Origin: Mortierella sp. BCC40632
Taxonomy: Eukaryota > Mortierellomycota > Mortierellomycetes > Mortierellales > Mortierellaceae
Direction of reading: 5' to 3'
Length of the DNA stretch: 64,000 nt
Assembly: GCA_011634665.1 (NCBI GenBank)
Contig: WAEK01000002.1
Coordinates: 1,700,001-1,764,000 of the forward strand
Positions 46,717 through 56,418 of the stretch are shown piece by piece. How positions within the stretch are numbered: the first letter of the stretch is position 1; the number at the start of each line of letters is the position of its first letter. A program made the translations under genes and the position numbers. The notes under the pieces are model-generated. The model worked only from the letters and a program-made list of their open reading frames with translations. It did no database searches and was not told the origin of the DNA.

Positions 46717-49037
46717 ATGGAGCACAACATTACCGAAGGTAGATTCAGCCCACAGACGATCTGTCATAAACTTTTTTCTTTTTTCTTTTTTCTTTCCTCG
46801 CAATTGTTCATGCTGCGGCGTCAACCCCTGCGAATGCAGAGTAATTGCCACCAACAAAACGTGTTTGCCCAACAATGTCACCTAAAGAAAATGAAGGCTC
46901 TATCTGTCACTCTATTGTTCCGGCTCGGGGATTATGTGTACCATAGACGAAGCAGCTCTCTATGACCGCCAGATTCGCCTCTGGGGCCTTGACGCACAGA
47001 ACAGGTATTTTTTTTTTTTTTTTCATCAGGGCTCAGAGCACGGCGCTCCAAAGAAATGGCTCCCATTTTCTTTTTCCTTGCATTTGTGATCAAGAGAGCA
47101 ACGTTGGTTCCTAGGTTTTTTTTGTTTATTTCTGAAAGACATTTGACATATGAACCCCTCTGGACCACTTTTTTTTTTTTTTTTTTTTTTCTTTTCTTTT
47201 CTTCTTCCTTTATTGTTGCTCTAGGATGCGAAACGCGTCGGTTTTGATTGTAGGAATGCGGGCGTTGAGCAACGAGGTGTGCAAGAATATTGTACTAGCA
47301 GGCATTGGTTCGATCACGATCCTTGACCATGAAGAGGTTGCCGAGGAAGACTTGGGTTCTCAGTTCTTTCTTCGGGCTGATGATATTGGACGTAACGTAA
47401 GATTATGATTAATGATTATGATTATATTTTTTTTTCCCTTGCCTCGAATGAACCTAACTGGGAAAAGACCATGGATACAGGCAGAGCCAACCTGATGAAT
47501 TTCAGATCCAGGAACAAGGGACAGAAAATGGAATGTGGCGTGAAGCTATTGGAAGGAAAGGGAAAGAAAAATATCCAAAAGGCTCTACAGGAGTGGAGCC
47601 GCAGCAGACAAGACGATCAAATCAAAAGAGCAGGATATCAGAAAAAAAAAATGGCACTAGTCTGTGAAATGTTGCATCTACTCATATTACCGCTCCATCC
47701 TATGGATCAACTCATATAGCGCGCCGCCGCTGCAGCAGAGAGGGCCCGTTTACTTAATCCCCGCGTAAAGGTGGTTGTCGACGAAGACAATGTTGTATCC
47801 AAACCCGAGTCGTATTTTACACAGTTTGATTGCGTGTGTCTGACAGGATGTACACCTGATCAAATGGTGAGCGGTCGAGATCCTATAAGAATAAGAAGCA
47901 GCATCCTTCGCTGTACCATCTATTGTCCTTTCTCTTTTTTCTCAGATCAAATTTGGAGCTTGGATGGGTGTCCTTTGCTAGACTATCACAATGAACTGAA
48001 TTGACATTATTGAATCAATCCTTTACTTTTAATCTCACTTAGATCAGGATCGACAACGCTTGCCGAAGCTCAGGACGAACAGGATTCTATGCGGCAGCTG
48101 TTCATGGATATTTTGGCTACATCTTTTGTGATCTCAATAAGCACGAATTTCGTGAGGAGCGCACGGAACCTGCCATGGAGAAGGGCATGGAACCAGAAAA
48201 AATTGTGGAGCAGAGAAGTCAGTCTTATGAAAGCCTTGAAAGCACGATGAAGGTCACATTTGGGTTCCCCAAGGCTAGAGCACTGAATCGGAAAGCGTCA
48301 CCTCTCTTTTTCGCTGTCCAGAGTAAGAAACCAATAGGGATCTAGGATCGAGGAAATACCAAGATTCCCGTGTCATTTATCGCTAACTATTTACTTTTCG
48401 TCGAATGACCATGTTAGCCCTTTGGCTGTTCCAGCAGGCTCATGAGGGGCGGCTACCACGGATTGATGACCAAGAGGATATGGCAACGGTTTTCCGGTTG
48501 AGAGATGAGAAGCTTCAGTCATCACAAGTTGATGGACAATTTGTTGGCGACGAACTCCTTCGGTAAGATGACCCTCCTGCGGATCCATATAGAGCTGATG
48601 GTCTGAAAGGGCAGGCGACATTGAAGGATACTTTTGAAATGATGAAGACGCACTTTTTCCGCGGACATGAAAGACCAACTGATTTGATCCGCAAACCATT
48701 GACTCGTCGAATGCATAGGAAACTCGTGTCGACAGCTGCAGCAGAGATTGCACCAGTGTGTGCAATTGTCGGAGGATTCCTTGCACAAGACATTCTCAAG
48801 ACACTCTCAGGCAAGGACGCGCCTCTTCTGAACTATATTTTTTACAATGGACTTCAAGGTAAGAATCACACTTTAGTACCGTATTGAGAGTGTGATTATT
48901 TGAGCAGTACGTCTGAAAGTATTCTTTATCATCTTCTTGCTTGACTCATCATAACTCTTTTTTCTTTTCTTTTTTTTTATGCATAATTTCCTATAGGAAC
49001 TGGACTTGTCCATAACATTCAGCAAACGAAAGTGTAG
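46717..49037 (+). CDS. AOS1: SUMO-activating enzyme E1 subunit 1
   Basis: Forms the SUMO E1 with Uba2 and supplies part of the adenylation site; it has no catalytic Cys. Exons 46717-46738, 46947-47004, 47225-47396, 47720-47866, 48043-48322, 48418-48562, 48719-48858 and 48997-49037 give 334 residues, the usual size. Motifs: EDEAALYDRQIRLWGLDAQ, LIVGMRALSNEVCKNIVLAG, ILDHEEVAEEDLGSQFFLR, ESYFTQFDCVCLTGC, GYFGYIFCDLNKHEF, and the C-terminal AAAEIAPVCAIVGGFLAQD followed by NYIFYNG. Exon 1 is only 22 bases. It is preferred because the joined start MEHNITEDEAALYD matches the family better than the alternative ATG at 46934 (MCTIDEAALYD), which would need no exon 1. The seventh exon uses acceptor GCATAG at 48711-48718; a nearer acceptor would leave a 30-base intron and an unconserved insert. 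Confidence 0.92.
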
Positions 49038-49649
49038 ACAATGGACCGATTCCTGGACGGTAGTGATACCAGTGACGAAGAGTCAAGCGCGCTAAAGTGA
49101 AACCAGTCAACAGAGTGTCTCTTCGCCCCCCTCCCACCCTCCTCTGACTTACCTAGAAACAACTGGATTGTAATGATAGCAAAGACTCGACTTTAGCCCA
49201 GAAACAGAGAGTACCGGAAAAATGCAAAGAAAAAAAAAAAAAAAAAAAAAAAAAGGTGTTTAGGGGGCAGTCGCTGAGAAACAAGGAAGTGATGCTGAAA
49301 GATGAACTGCGATTCTGGAGCAAATGGAAGAATAGAAAGAGAGGTCTTCGCAGAGCTGTCTGGAGAAAATAATGCTAGGCAATGGACATTTTAGTGAACG
49401 TAGGATGGCTACACACGTGTGTGTGTGTGTGCGTGTGTCTCTTTCTCTCTCAGTGTGCCTGGAATCATAAGGTGGCAGAGAAAGTCACCCCCCTCCAAGA
49501 CCACTAATCAAAGTCGTACCACTCGCCATGTTTTCGACAGAACCTATAGACTAACTGCTAGAGCGCGACTATTTGACTTTTGACCCCCGTCCCTTCCTCT
49601 CACCCGGAAAAGATCTTCCCAATTTGTTCTCAGCGCTTCCAGATACAAA

Positions 49650-49688
<39 letters not shown>

Positions 49689-49804
49689 GAATGTTAGATG
49701 GTTTAATGATAAGTAGGGTGGTGAACTGGGTGAATGGGCACGTCCTGGCGACAGTTCTAAAAAGCTAAAGGTAAAAAAAAAAAAAAAAACATATATCGAA
49801 TAAC
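49038..49804. other. Convergent 3' intergenic region
   Basis: Between AOS1 (+) and the CHORD gene (-). It contains an A run at about 49228-49254, a GT run at 49417-49436, and a T run of 37 bases at about 49651-49687. No gene seen. Confidence 0.7.
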
Positions 49805-50139
49805 TTAATTCTTTTTGGGCATAGAGAGGCGAATCCGTAGCCAGATGCATGACCTTGCTACCAACTATTTTACAATTATCCACAAAAGCAAAAAAAGAGA
49901 GAAAAATAGAAATAGACAAAGGGTTAGTTAATTGGAAAAAAAAATCGACATGTAGCACCATGGTTCTCAAAAAAGTTCATCAAAAAAAAAAAAAAAAAAA
50001 AAAAAAAATAATAATAATATTCATTCATCCAACTTGCCTGTTCCAGCGCCTCCAGTGGTGCCGAATGTTGTCCAGTTTTGACGCCCTCGCTAGGCTCGAG
50101 AGTTGCCCATGAGATTCCATTGGCTATTTTTTTTTTTCC

Positions 50140-50177
<38 letters not shown>

Positions 50178-51549
50178 TAGCCTATTAGATAGCTGCGAGA
50201 AGATCTAGTTCCTTAAATCTTGCTCGAGTGGCACGATTTTTTTTAGAAAAAAAAAACAATCAAAGACCTAGATAATTGGCACGTACCTTTCTTCATTGTG
50301 ATCTCAACCTTGGTTCCCAGGACCTCGAACGAACTGCCGGCAGGCTCAATGGGTTGGAAGAGAGGGAGCTCCAGCTTGAAGCGTTTGTCGTCAGGCATCT
50401 TCAGATCAATTGAGATCTATAAATATGTGTATCGATAAAAATAAAATAAAAAAATAAAAGCGTCCAATTCATGCTCAGTCAGTGCCAAAATCTTTCAATA
50501 ATCCAGTTTTTTTTTTTTTTTTCCTGCTCATAATGATCCTCCTGTTACCTCGCGCTCATTGAACTGAACAAGGGCCGACTGCTTATCAACCTTCTTGGCA
50601 AAGATGGAGAGGTTGACGTGCGACTGGGTCTGGTACCTGAAGTTAAAAAAAAAAATGGAGAGGTCGTGTCAGCTTGCTGGTAAAAAGAGTCTTTTTTTTT
50701 CCTGCAGGAGAAACAATCCATTGATCCATACCAGTCATGACGGCACTGCACCAACTCTTCAACTTGCACCTTCTCCTTCTACAGTGATTTTTTTTTTTTT
50801 TAGCAAATCAAAGAAAAAGAAAAAAGAAAGAGTCAGTCTTCGTTCAGTTCAGATTTTTTTAAAAAGGTCGAGAAACAAGTCTAGTAACACAGCAATTGGA
50901 CTCGATAGTTTACCTTGGCTCCAACAAACAAATGCTGGTTGGTCGTTCTGCATCCCTTGAGCTTCAAGAACTCTTCAAACTCAAGGACCTTACGAGGGCA
51001 ACAGCTCCATCCCTTGGATCCTTCATGGAAAACGGGGGTTCCAGGATGGTACTGACAGACAACACTGTCACCCCTAGACTCTGACTCAGAGACATAAGTC
51101 TGTCCACATCCGCGACGCATGCAAGTCTTTCCTGCTGGGACAGGCACCGAGAGATCATCCTCCTCCTCAACCACTGGCTCTGGCTCTTTAGGCTTTGCTG
51201 CAGCTGCAGCGATAGGCTGTGGTGCTGGGACTGCAGTGCTAGCAGACCCATAGACTTCTGTTCCATCCTTCTGAACAGTTGTTGGTGCAGATGCCTCGGG
51301 GATCTCGGCCTTGTCATTGGGTGCAGAAGCAGGGGCGGCATCTTCCCGAGGAACATCGGTGTGACGACCATAAGAGCATCCTGGAATGGCGAGGAACTGA
51401 TCAAAGCTGACGACTCTCTTTGAGCAGCAGTTCCAGCCCTTGAGACCCTCGTGGAAGATGGGGCCCTGTGGGTGGAATTGACAAGAGTTGTCCGAGTTGG
51501 TTGCCTCGTCGTAGGTCTTTTCGCAGCCGCGGTGAGTACAGACAGGCAT
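49805..51549 (-). CDS. CHORD-CS domain protein (CHORDC1/RAR1-like Hsp90 co-chaperone)
   Basis: Two zinc-binding CHORD domains and a C-terminal CS domain, the layout of animal CHORDC1; family members bind Hsp90. Exons 50914-51549, 50732-50778, 50549-50636, 50287-50416, 50038-50123 and 49805-49864 give 348 residues. CHORD1 (about 2-60) starts VCTHRGCEKTYDE and has GWNCCSKR; CHORD2 (about 140-205) has CMRRGCGQTY, CQYHPGTPVFHEG and GWSCCPRKVLEF. The CS domain (about 213-320) shows CRHDWYQTQSHVNLSIFAK and KMPDDKRFKLELPL. The last intron begins with a GC donor (CAG|GCAAGT) and has a good branch site (TAACTAAC) before AAATAG. Its short final exon encodes 19 residues ending MPKKN and is the least certain part; without splicing the frame would run into a poly-Phe tract from poly-T. 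The gene is divergently paired with the JMJD4 gene. Confidence 0.9.
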
Positions 51550-51770
51550 GATGTCAGAGAGGAGAGGAAGAAAGAAGCGGAGGAGTTGGAAGAGTCGGAA
51601 TGAAATGAGGATTCAGTTTGAACAGAAACGAGAAATCTAGGCCACAGACCTTGGACAGTTAGCAGTCCACCGTTGCCACAGGGAAAAAAAAAAAAAAAAA
51701 AAACCTTCTATCTCGTTCGATGGACTTGAGAGAGAGAGAGAGAAAAAAAAACGAATCACCTCGCCCAATA
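51550..51770. promoter_or_regulatory. Shared bidirectional promoter, CHORD-CS and JMJD4 genes
   Basis: Only about 220 bases separate the two start codons (170 if the upstream ATG of the JMJD4 gene is used). The segment includes a 20-base A run at 51682-51702 that may exclude nucleosomes. No TATA box is evident. Both transcription starts must lie inside this interval. Confidence 0.55.
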
Positions 51771-53150
51771 ATGACTTCGCCTTCGACCTCGCCTCATCCT
51801 TCGCTTCATCCATCGCGTGACTATAGCCAGATCTCCGAGATCCCCTACTGCTCTGTCCCACCAAGCTACAACGAGTTTCTACGGAAATACCTCGAGCCCA
51901 ATATCCCCGTCTTGATCGGTCCTGCTCTCACCGCATCCTGGAGAGCGCGTCAAGAGTGGGTCGACCATGTAACAGGCAAGCCTGACTTTGCGCAGCTTCG
52001 CGACCAGCTTTGTGGAGACAAACCTGTCCAGGTGCCGGTGGCCGATTGTCAATGCAAGGACTTTACAGACCAGAAGCGATCGACCATGGACTTGAAGGCG
52101 TTCTTGGATGAATGGGAAAGTCAAAGCAAAGAAGGCGTGTCGTCAAGGATGTATCTTAAAGATTTTCATTTTGTCAAGACGTTCCCCAACTATACTGCCT
52201 ACATTACGCCCGATATCTTTCGCGATGACTGGATGAACGAGTATTGGACAAAGCGGACCGACATGGATGACGATTATCGTTTTGTCTATTGCGGCGGAGA
52301 TGGGACATTTACTCCTTTTCATGCCGACGTTTACAGGCAAGTCTGGGTACTGATGGCAATGACTCGTGTCCGAAGAGGAAAATAGGAGGCAAAAGAAAGG
52401 AGCTTCCTTTAACAATTGACTCTTTTCGGATCTTCTTTCCATAGATCATACTCATGGTCAGCCAACATTTGTGGAGTCAAGAAATGGACACTCTTCCCTC
52501 CGGATCAGGAACACCTCTTCCATGACTCGCTACGCAACAGTGTCTACGACATTGAAAACGTCGATGCTTCGGTCTACCCTTTCTTCCAAACAGCAAAGCG
52601 GTTCACGATCTATCAACAACCAGGAGAAACGCTCTTTGTTCCTTCAGGATGGTGGCACCAAGTCCAGAATATTGGCGATACGATCTCCATCAACCACAAT
52701 TGGTGCAATGGCTCCAATCTAGATTTGATTCTAGAGTCCATTCTCACTGATCTGGACCAAGTGGAGCAGGAGATTGAACACCTCAAAGACTCTATGGAAG
52801 AAGGTGAATGGATAGAGACCTGTCAACGACTGCTTCTCCTCAACAGTGGCTGGGATTGGAGCACGATCTGGCAAATGTGTTCAACTGTCAAAAATAGAGT
52901 GCAGCGACAGTTGAGACATAGAGATAAGATCATGGAACTTTCGCCTTTGTATGAACCGACAATGTATTTTGTAGAAGAGGGTGTTGAAAAGCGCAAGACA
53001 ACACCCGTGTATCTCCCACCATTAGTTTCTCAGCAACCAGCATTGGAGCTTACGCTGGAACGTTTGGATGCTGTCCTGAATTTTATCCGCAAAGACAGTG
53101 CTGCAAGATGGTTTCTGACCGAGATGAAAGGGTATACCCTGGACGAATAG
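51771..53150 (+). CDS. JmjC 2-oxoglutarate oxygenase, JMJD4-like
   Basis: Fe(II)/2-oxoglutarate oxygenase; the animal relative hydroxylates a Lys of translation termination factor eRF1. Exons 51771-52336 and 52445-53150 give 423 residues. Typical family phrases: YNEFLRKYLEPNIPVLIGP near the start, FVYCGGDGTFTPFHADVYR with the metal ligands His and Asp of HxD, SWSANICGVKKWTLFPP with the likely 2-oxoglutarate Lys, and the distal His ligand in LFVPSGWWHQVQN, followed by ISINHNWCN. All three metal ligands are present, so it should be active. The single intron starts with GC instead of GT (ACAG|GCAAGT); no GT in the right phase is available. An in-frame ATG at 51720 could add 17 residues of low-complexity sequence, so the start at 51771 is a choice, not a certainty. 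It converges with APC11. Confidence 0.92.
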
Positions 53151-53370
53151 AAGCAAGGCATTTTAGATTGTATTGTAAGGCCGTAAACGGGTCAACTTTG
53201 TGGGACAATATCTCCCCTCCTCCTAAATGTATTATACAGATGAATTGTTGTGGCAAAAAGGTCTCTCTGCCAAGGTATCATGATATAGGGTCTATCAAAA
53301 AGAGAGAGAGGACAATGTCCATTGTCAATAGATACTAATGGACTTGATAATCATGCCAGAGAGTTAGAGA

Positions 53371-54026
53371 TCAAATCCACATGAATATATATATAAAATA
53401 ATTACCAAATGGTAGTCGATCCATGGGACATAAACCACCACTCTTTTCTGTCTCCAACCATTTTGTAATGCAGTGCAAGTGAAAGCTATGCGTGCATCTG
53501 CCAAGCACTGATTCAATAGTAAAAGTAGTAAAGTAGTGTTCGACGTTAGGCTACTGAAGAGCAGATGCATGAGTTTTTTTTTTTTTTTTTTTTTTTTTTG
53601 GTGGCGTAGCGCAACGTGGCGACCTACAGAGTGGGCAGTTGTCTCCAGGCATCTTGCAGCTAGAACAACCTGCGTCAAAAGGATTGTGGCAGATACCACA
53701 AACATCAGTCGAGTCCTCAATATCCCATTGCCATATCGCTACAGCGTGCCACCTAAAAGAAAGCAAAAGATAAACGGTCAATGCTTTCCTTGATTTCCTG
53801 GTCTGTCTGCGGTGGGAGGGGGTAGGAAGGAGGGAGAACAGAAGGAAAAAAAAAAATGAGAGGGTCTATTCTCTCCGCTCGTACTCTATTCCAGAAAAGA
53901 AAAATGAAAGAGAAATGAAGAGAGGCACCATTAGTCAACCATTCCACAAGTCTTGCATTTGACAGGGCAATGCGGGGCCTTGTTCGGTTTTCCTGAGAGT
54001 AGCATACTCTTGATTTTGACTTTCAT
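53371..54026 (-). CDS. APC11: Anaphase-promoting complex RING subunit, APC11-like
   Basis: RING-H2 subunit of the APC/C ubiquitin ligase. Exon 1 (54008-54026) encodes MKVKIK, the invariant APC11 start; exon 2 (53628-53752) encodes WHAVAIWQWDI, VCGICHNPFDAGCSSCKMPGDNCPL; exon 3 (from 53507) encodes GRCTHSFHLHCITKWL and ends the RING with CPMDRLPF. Two oddities. First, joining exon 1 (phase 1, donor GTATGC) to the natural acceptor TTTTAG puts WHAVA out of frame by one base; an in-frame acceptor 12 bases on (GCTGTAG) would drop the WHAVA segment. Second, the last zinc ligand is Asp where APC11 has Cys (CPMC), the arrangement of RBX1. The 3' end is also open: the frame runs to a stop at 53371, or a donor at 53405 may lead to another exon. 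Confidence 0.78.
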
Positions 54027-54252
54027 GACCGACTTCAAGTTGTCCTCAAGTGGGAAGCATGTGCTTGCATGAAAGTGAACGCCAAGTGAAATACAAGTCG
54101 CAGCACAGGGACTGGACTGGTTACTTTCTTTCTTTTTTTTTTTACTCCACACGCATCAGCCACAAATACATCACTCATAAAAAAAAAAAAAAAAGCTTCT
54201 CCATGTATGCCTCCCATTTGCATTCCACCTTCCAGACCAAGAACATCACAAC
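54027..54252. promoter_or_regulatory. Shared bidirectional promoter, APC11 and RRP45 genes
   Basis: 226 bases between two divergent start codons. It carries short T and A runs (54131-54143 and 54179-54195), placed symmetrically about the middle, and no clear TATA box. A cell-cycle ligase subunit and an exosome subunit therefore probably share control elements. Confidence 0.5.
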
Positions 54253-55898
54253 ATGAAGGACACGGAGCCATCCAAGAACGAGCGCGAGTTTCTTTTGGAG
54301 GCATTGCGGGAGGGTGCACGTATTGATGGGCGCAAGTTTTATGACTTTAGAACATTGAGAATCTCTTTCGGGTCAGACTACGGCGCGGTCGAGGTTCAGT
54401 TGGGCAACACAAGGTCCGTCCTTTTTTTTTTTTTTTTCTGGTGGAACCACCGCTCCTTTCAACTTCCTATCCCTTGTCTTTTGTCACTGGAGTCCAGTCT
54501 TTTCAGCCTTTTCCCAGTCCTCTCTTTCTTCTTCAGGGCTAACCGTTTCTCTTTCTCTCTCTATCTATCTTGCAAATCACGGATAGGATTCTTGCCAAGG
54601 TTTCTTGTGAGGTGATCAGACCATATGCGGACAAGCCCACGGAAGGATTCTTGTCATTCAGCACAGAGATTTCGCCCATGGCCTCGACAGTGTTTGAAGC
54701 TGGAAGGTAGGCGATCGCTCTACATCTTGGGAAAAAAAATAATGCGACATCAACAACAACCAGGAAAAAAAAAAAAGAAAATGAATCGACACTCGGTGCT
54801 CACAAAAATAACGAATGATTGAATTACAAAATAGGCAAACAGACGAGGAGGTTCTTGTTAGCAGAATGATCGAAAAGGCAATGAGGAGAAGCAGAGCATT
54901 GGATACCGAAGGCTTGTGTATCATTGCAGGAGAGAAGGTAGCGCTTGTTGGAATGCTCTATCTTTTTTTTTTCCATTTACCCTCACCCCTCGCAAGAATC
55001 CTAACTCGAACCCGACCTTATTTTGTCTTTCCGTTAAATCTTTTCGTATTCTTTCTTGGGATAGGTTTGGTCGATCCGTGTCGATATTCACTTTTTGGAT
55101 CACGATGGAAACCTGGCAGATGCTGCATGTATTGCAGCTATTACGGCTCTTATGCACTTTAGGCGACCGGACGTGACAGTCGTTGGAGAAGAGGTCACAG
55201 TTGTAAGTCGCTTGATCTTTGTAATGAGTAGAAGAGAAAGAGAGAGGAGGGATAGGACAAATGGAAAAGACAAGTTGGATTCACCACTATTTTTTTTTCT
55301 TTTTCTCACGTCGATCGTCTATTAGCATCCTGTTGACCAAAGAAACCCAGTGCCACTCAGCATTCACCATATCCCGATCTCTGTCACGTTTGCGCTCTTT
55401 GACAAGGGGTGAGTGTCTATTTAAGATTATGCGTTGTATAGATGAAGATCCAAACAAGACCTGCCGATGGAAAAAAAAAAAAAAAAAAATGAGAGAGAGA
55501 GAGAGATCTGCCTGCTAAAAATACGAACGTATTCTTTTACCTCCCTGCTTGTGTGGAAATCAATTTAGTGAACGAATGGTGGTTGATCCAACATATCTGG
55601 AAGAACAAATCATGGAAGGAGACTTGACTTTGACGCTCAATGTACACAAGGAGATCTGTGCACTCTCCAAAGCAGGTGGAATGCCCTTGGACCTTGAGCA
55701 GGTCGTGCAATGCTCAAAGATTGCGGCCGTCAAGGTGCAAGAGATCACGGAACAAATCGAAGCAGCACTAGCAGCAGACAAGAAGAAGAGGTGAGCATGT
55801 TTTTTTCTTCTTCTTCTCAACATAGTGGAAAGTTGATACTGACAGGTGGACTGGTTTTCGCTGTTCTTGTGCAATATAGAGAGACCACCAGGTCATAG
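54253..55898 (+). CDS. RRP45: Exosome core subunit RRP45/EXOSC9
   Basis: RNase PH-fold ring subunit of the RNA exosome, without its own catalysis in eukaryotes. Exons 54253-54413, 54587-54706, 54835-54937, 55065-55202, 55326-55408, 55569-55790 and 55880-55898 give 281 residues, near the yeast size and lacking the long C-terminal tail of animal EXOSC9. Signatures: SKNEREFLLEALREGARIDGR at the start, DYGAVEVQLGNTR, KVSCEVIRPYADKPTEGFL, SRALDTEGLCIIAGEKVW, RVDIHFLDHDGNLADAACIA, HPVDQRNPVPLSIHHIPISVTFA and DPTYLEEQIMEG. All splice phases agree and the reading is unbroken. It is divergently paired with APC11 and followed after about 300 bases by the V-ATPase subunit C gene on the same strand. Confidence 0.94.
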
Positions 55899-56200
55899 CA
55901 TGTAATAAAAGTACACGATTCTGGCAAAGAAAAGAGAGTTGATGGTGGGAGAGAGAAAGAGGGAGAGAGGGAGAGAGAGAGATAGAAAGAGATCAGGAGA
56001 GAGAGAACGTGTTGTTCACGTTTTCTTGGGATAGTGACGCCCCTGCGACGACACAGAGCGACCAGGGGTACAGTCACACTTAGCACATTCAAATGAGGAT
56101 GGAGTTCATTCGCGCCCACGCCCCTTTCTCACTCACTCTCTCACTCACTCTCTCTCCTCACTCTTATTTATTATTATTTTTTCCTCCTTCCTTCTTCATC
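55899..56200 (+). other. RRP45-VMA5 spacer
   Basis: 302 bases holding a candidate AATAAA at 55904-55909, only a few bases after the RRP45 stop, a GA-rich stretch at about 55946-55996, and a CACTCTCT pyrimidine leader (about 56128-56165) before the VMA5 start. No gene seen. Confidence 0.55.
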
Positions 56201-56375
56201 ATGCCCGAGTACTGGTTCGCGTCCATTCCTGGCGAAAACAACCGCACTGTCGCCTTCCAGAACTTTAAGGCCAAGATTGCCAGTAGCCAGAATGACCTTA
56301 GTGAAGTTGCAGCGCTGCCCATTCCTGAATTCAAGGTCCTTGATTGACTCCAATCATACCCCTTCCTTCACCATG

Positions 56376-56418
<43 letters not shown>

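Noticed and set aside
46934..46946. AOS1 start at the internal ATG (MCTIDEAALYD)
   Set aside because: Possible, but the 22-base upstream exon gives the better family match ITEDEAALYDRQ and uses a good acceptor.
48563..48592. A 30-base intron in AOS1 followed by a 42-residue insert
   Set aside because: The intron would be too short and the insert is not conserved; the acceptor at 48718 gives a 156-base intron and restores the family sequence KLVSTAAAEIAPVC.
53536..53793. Plus-strand frame opposite APC11
   Set aside because: Complement of the RING exons; it starts in a poly-T tract.
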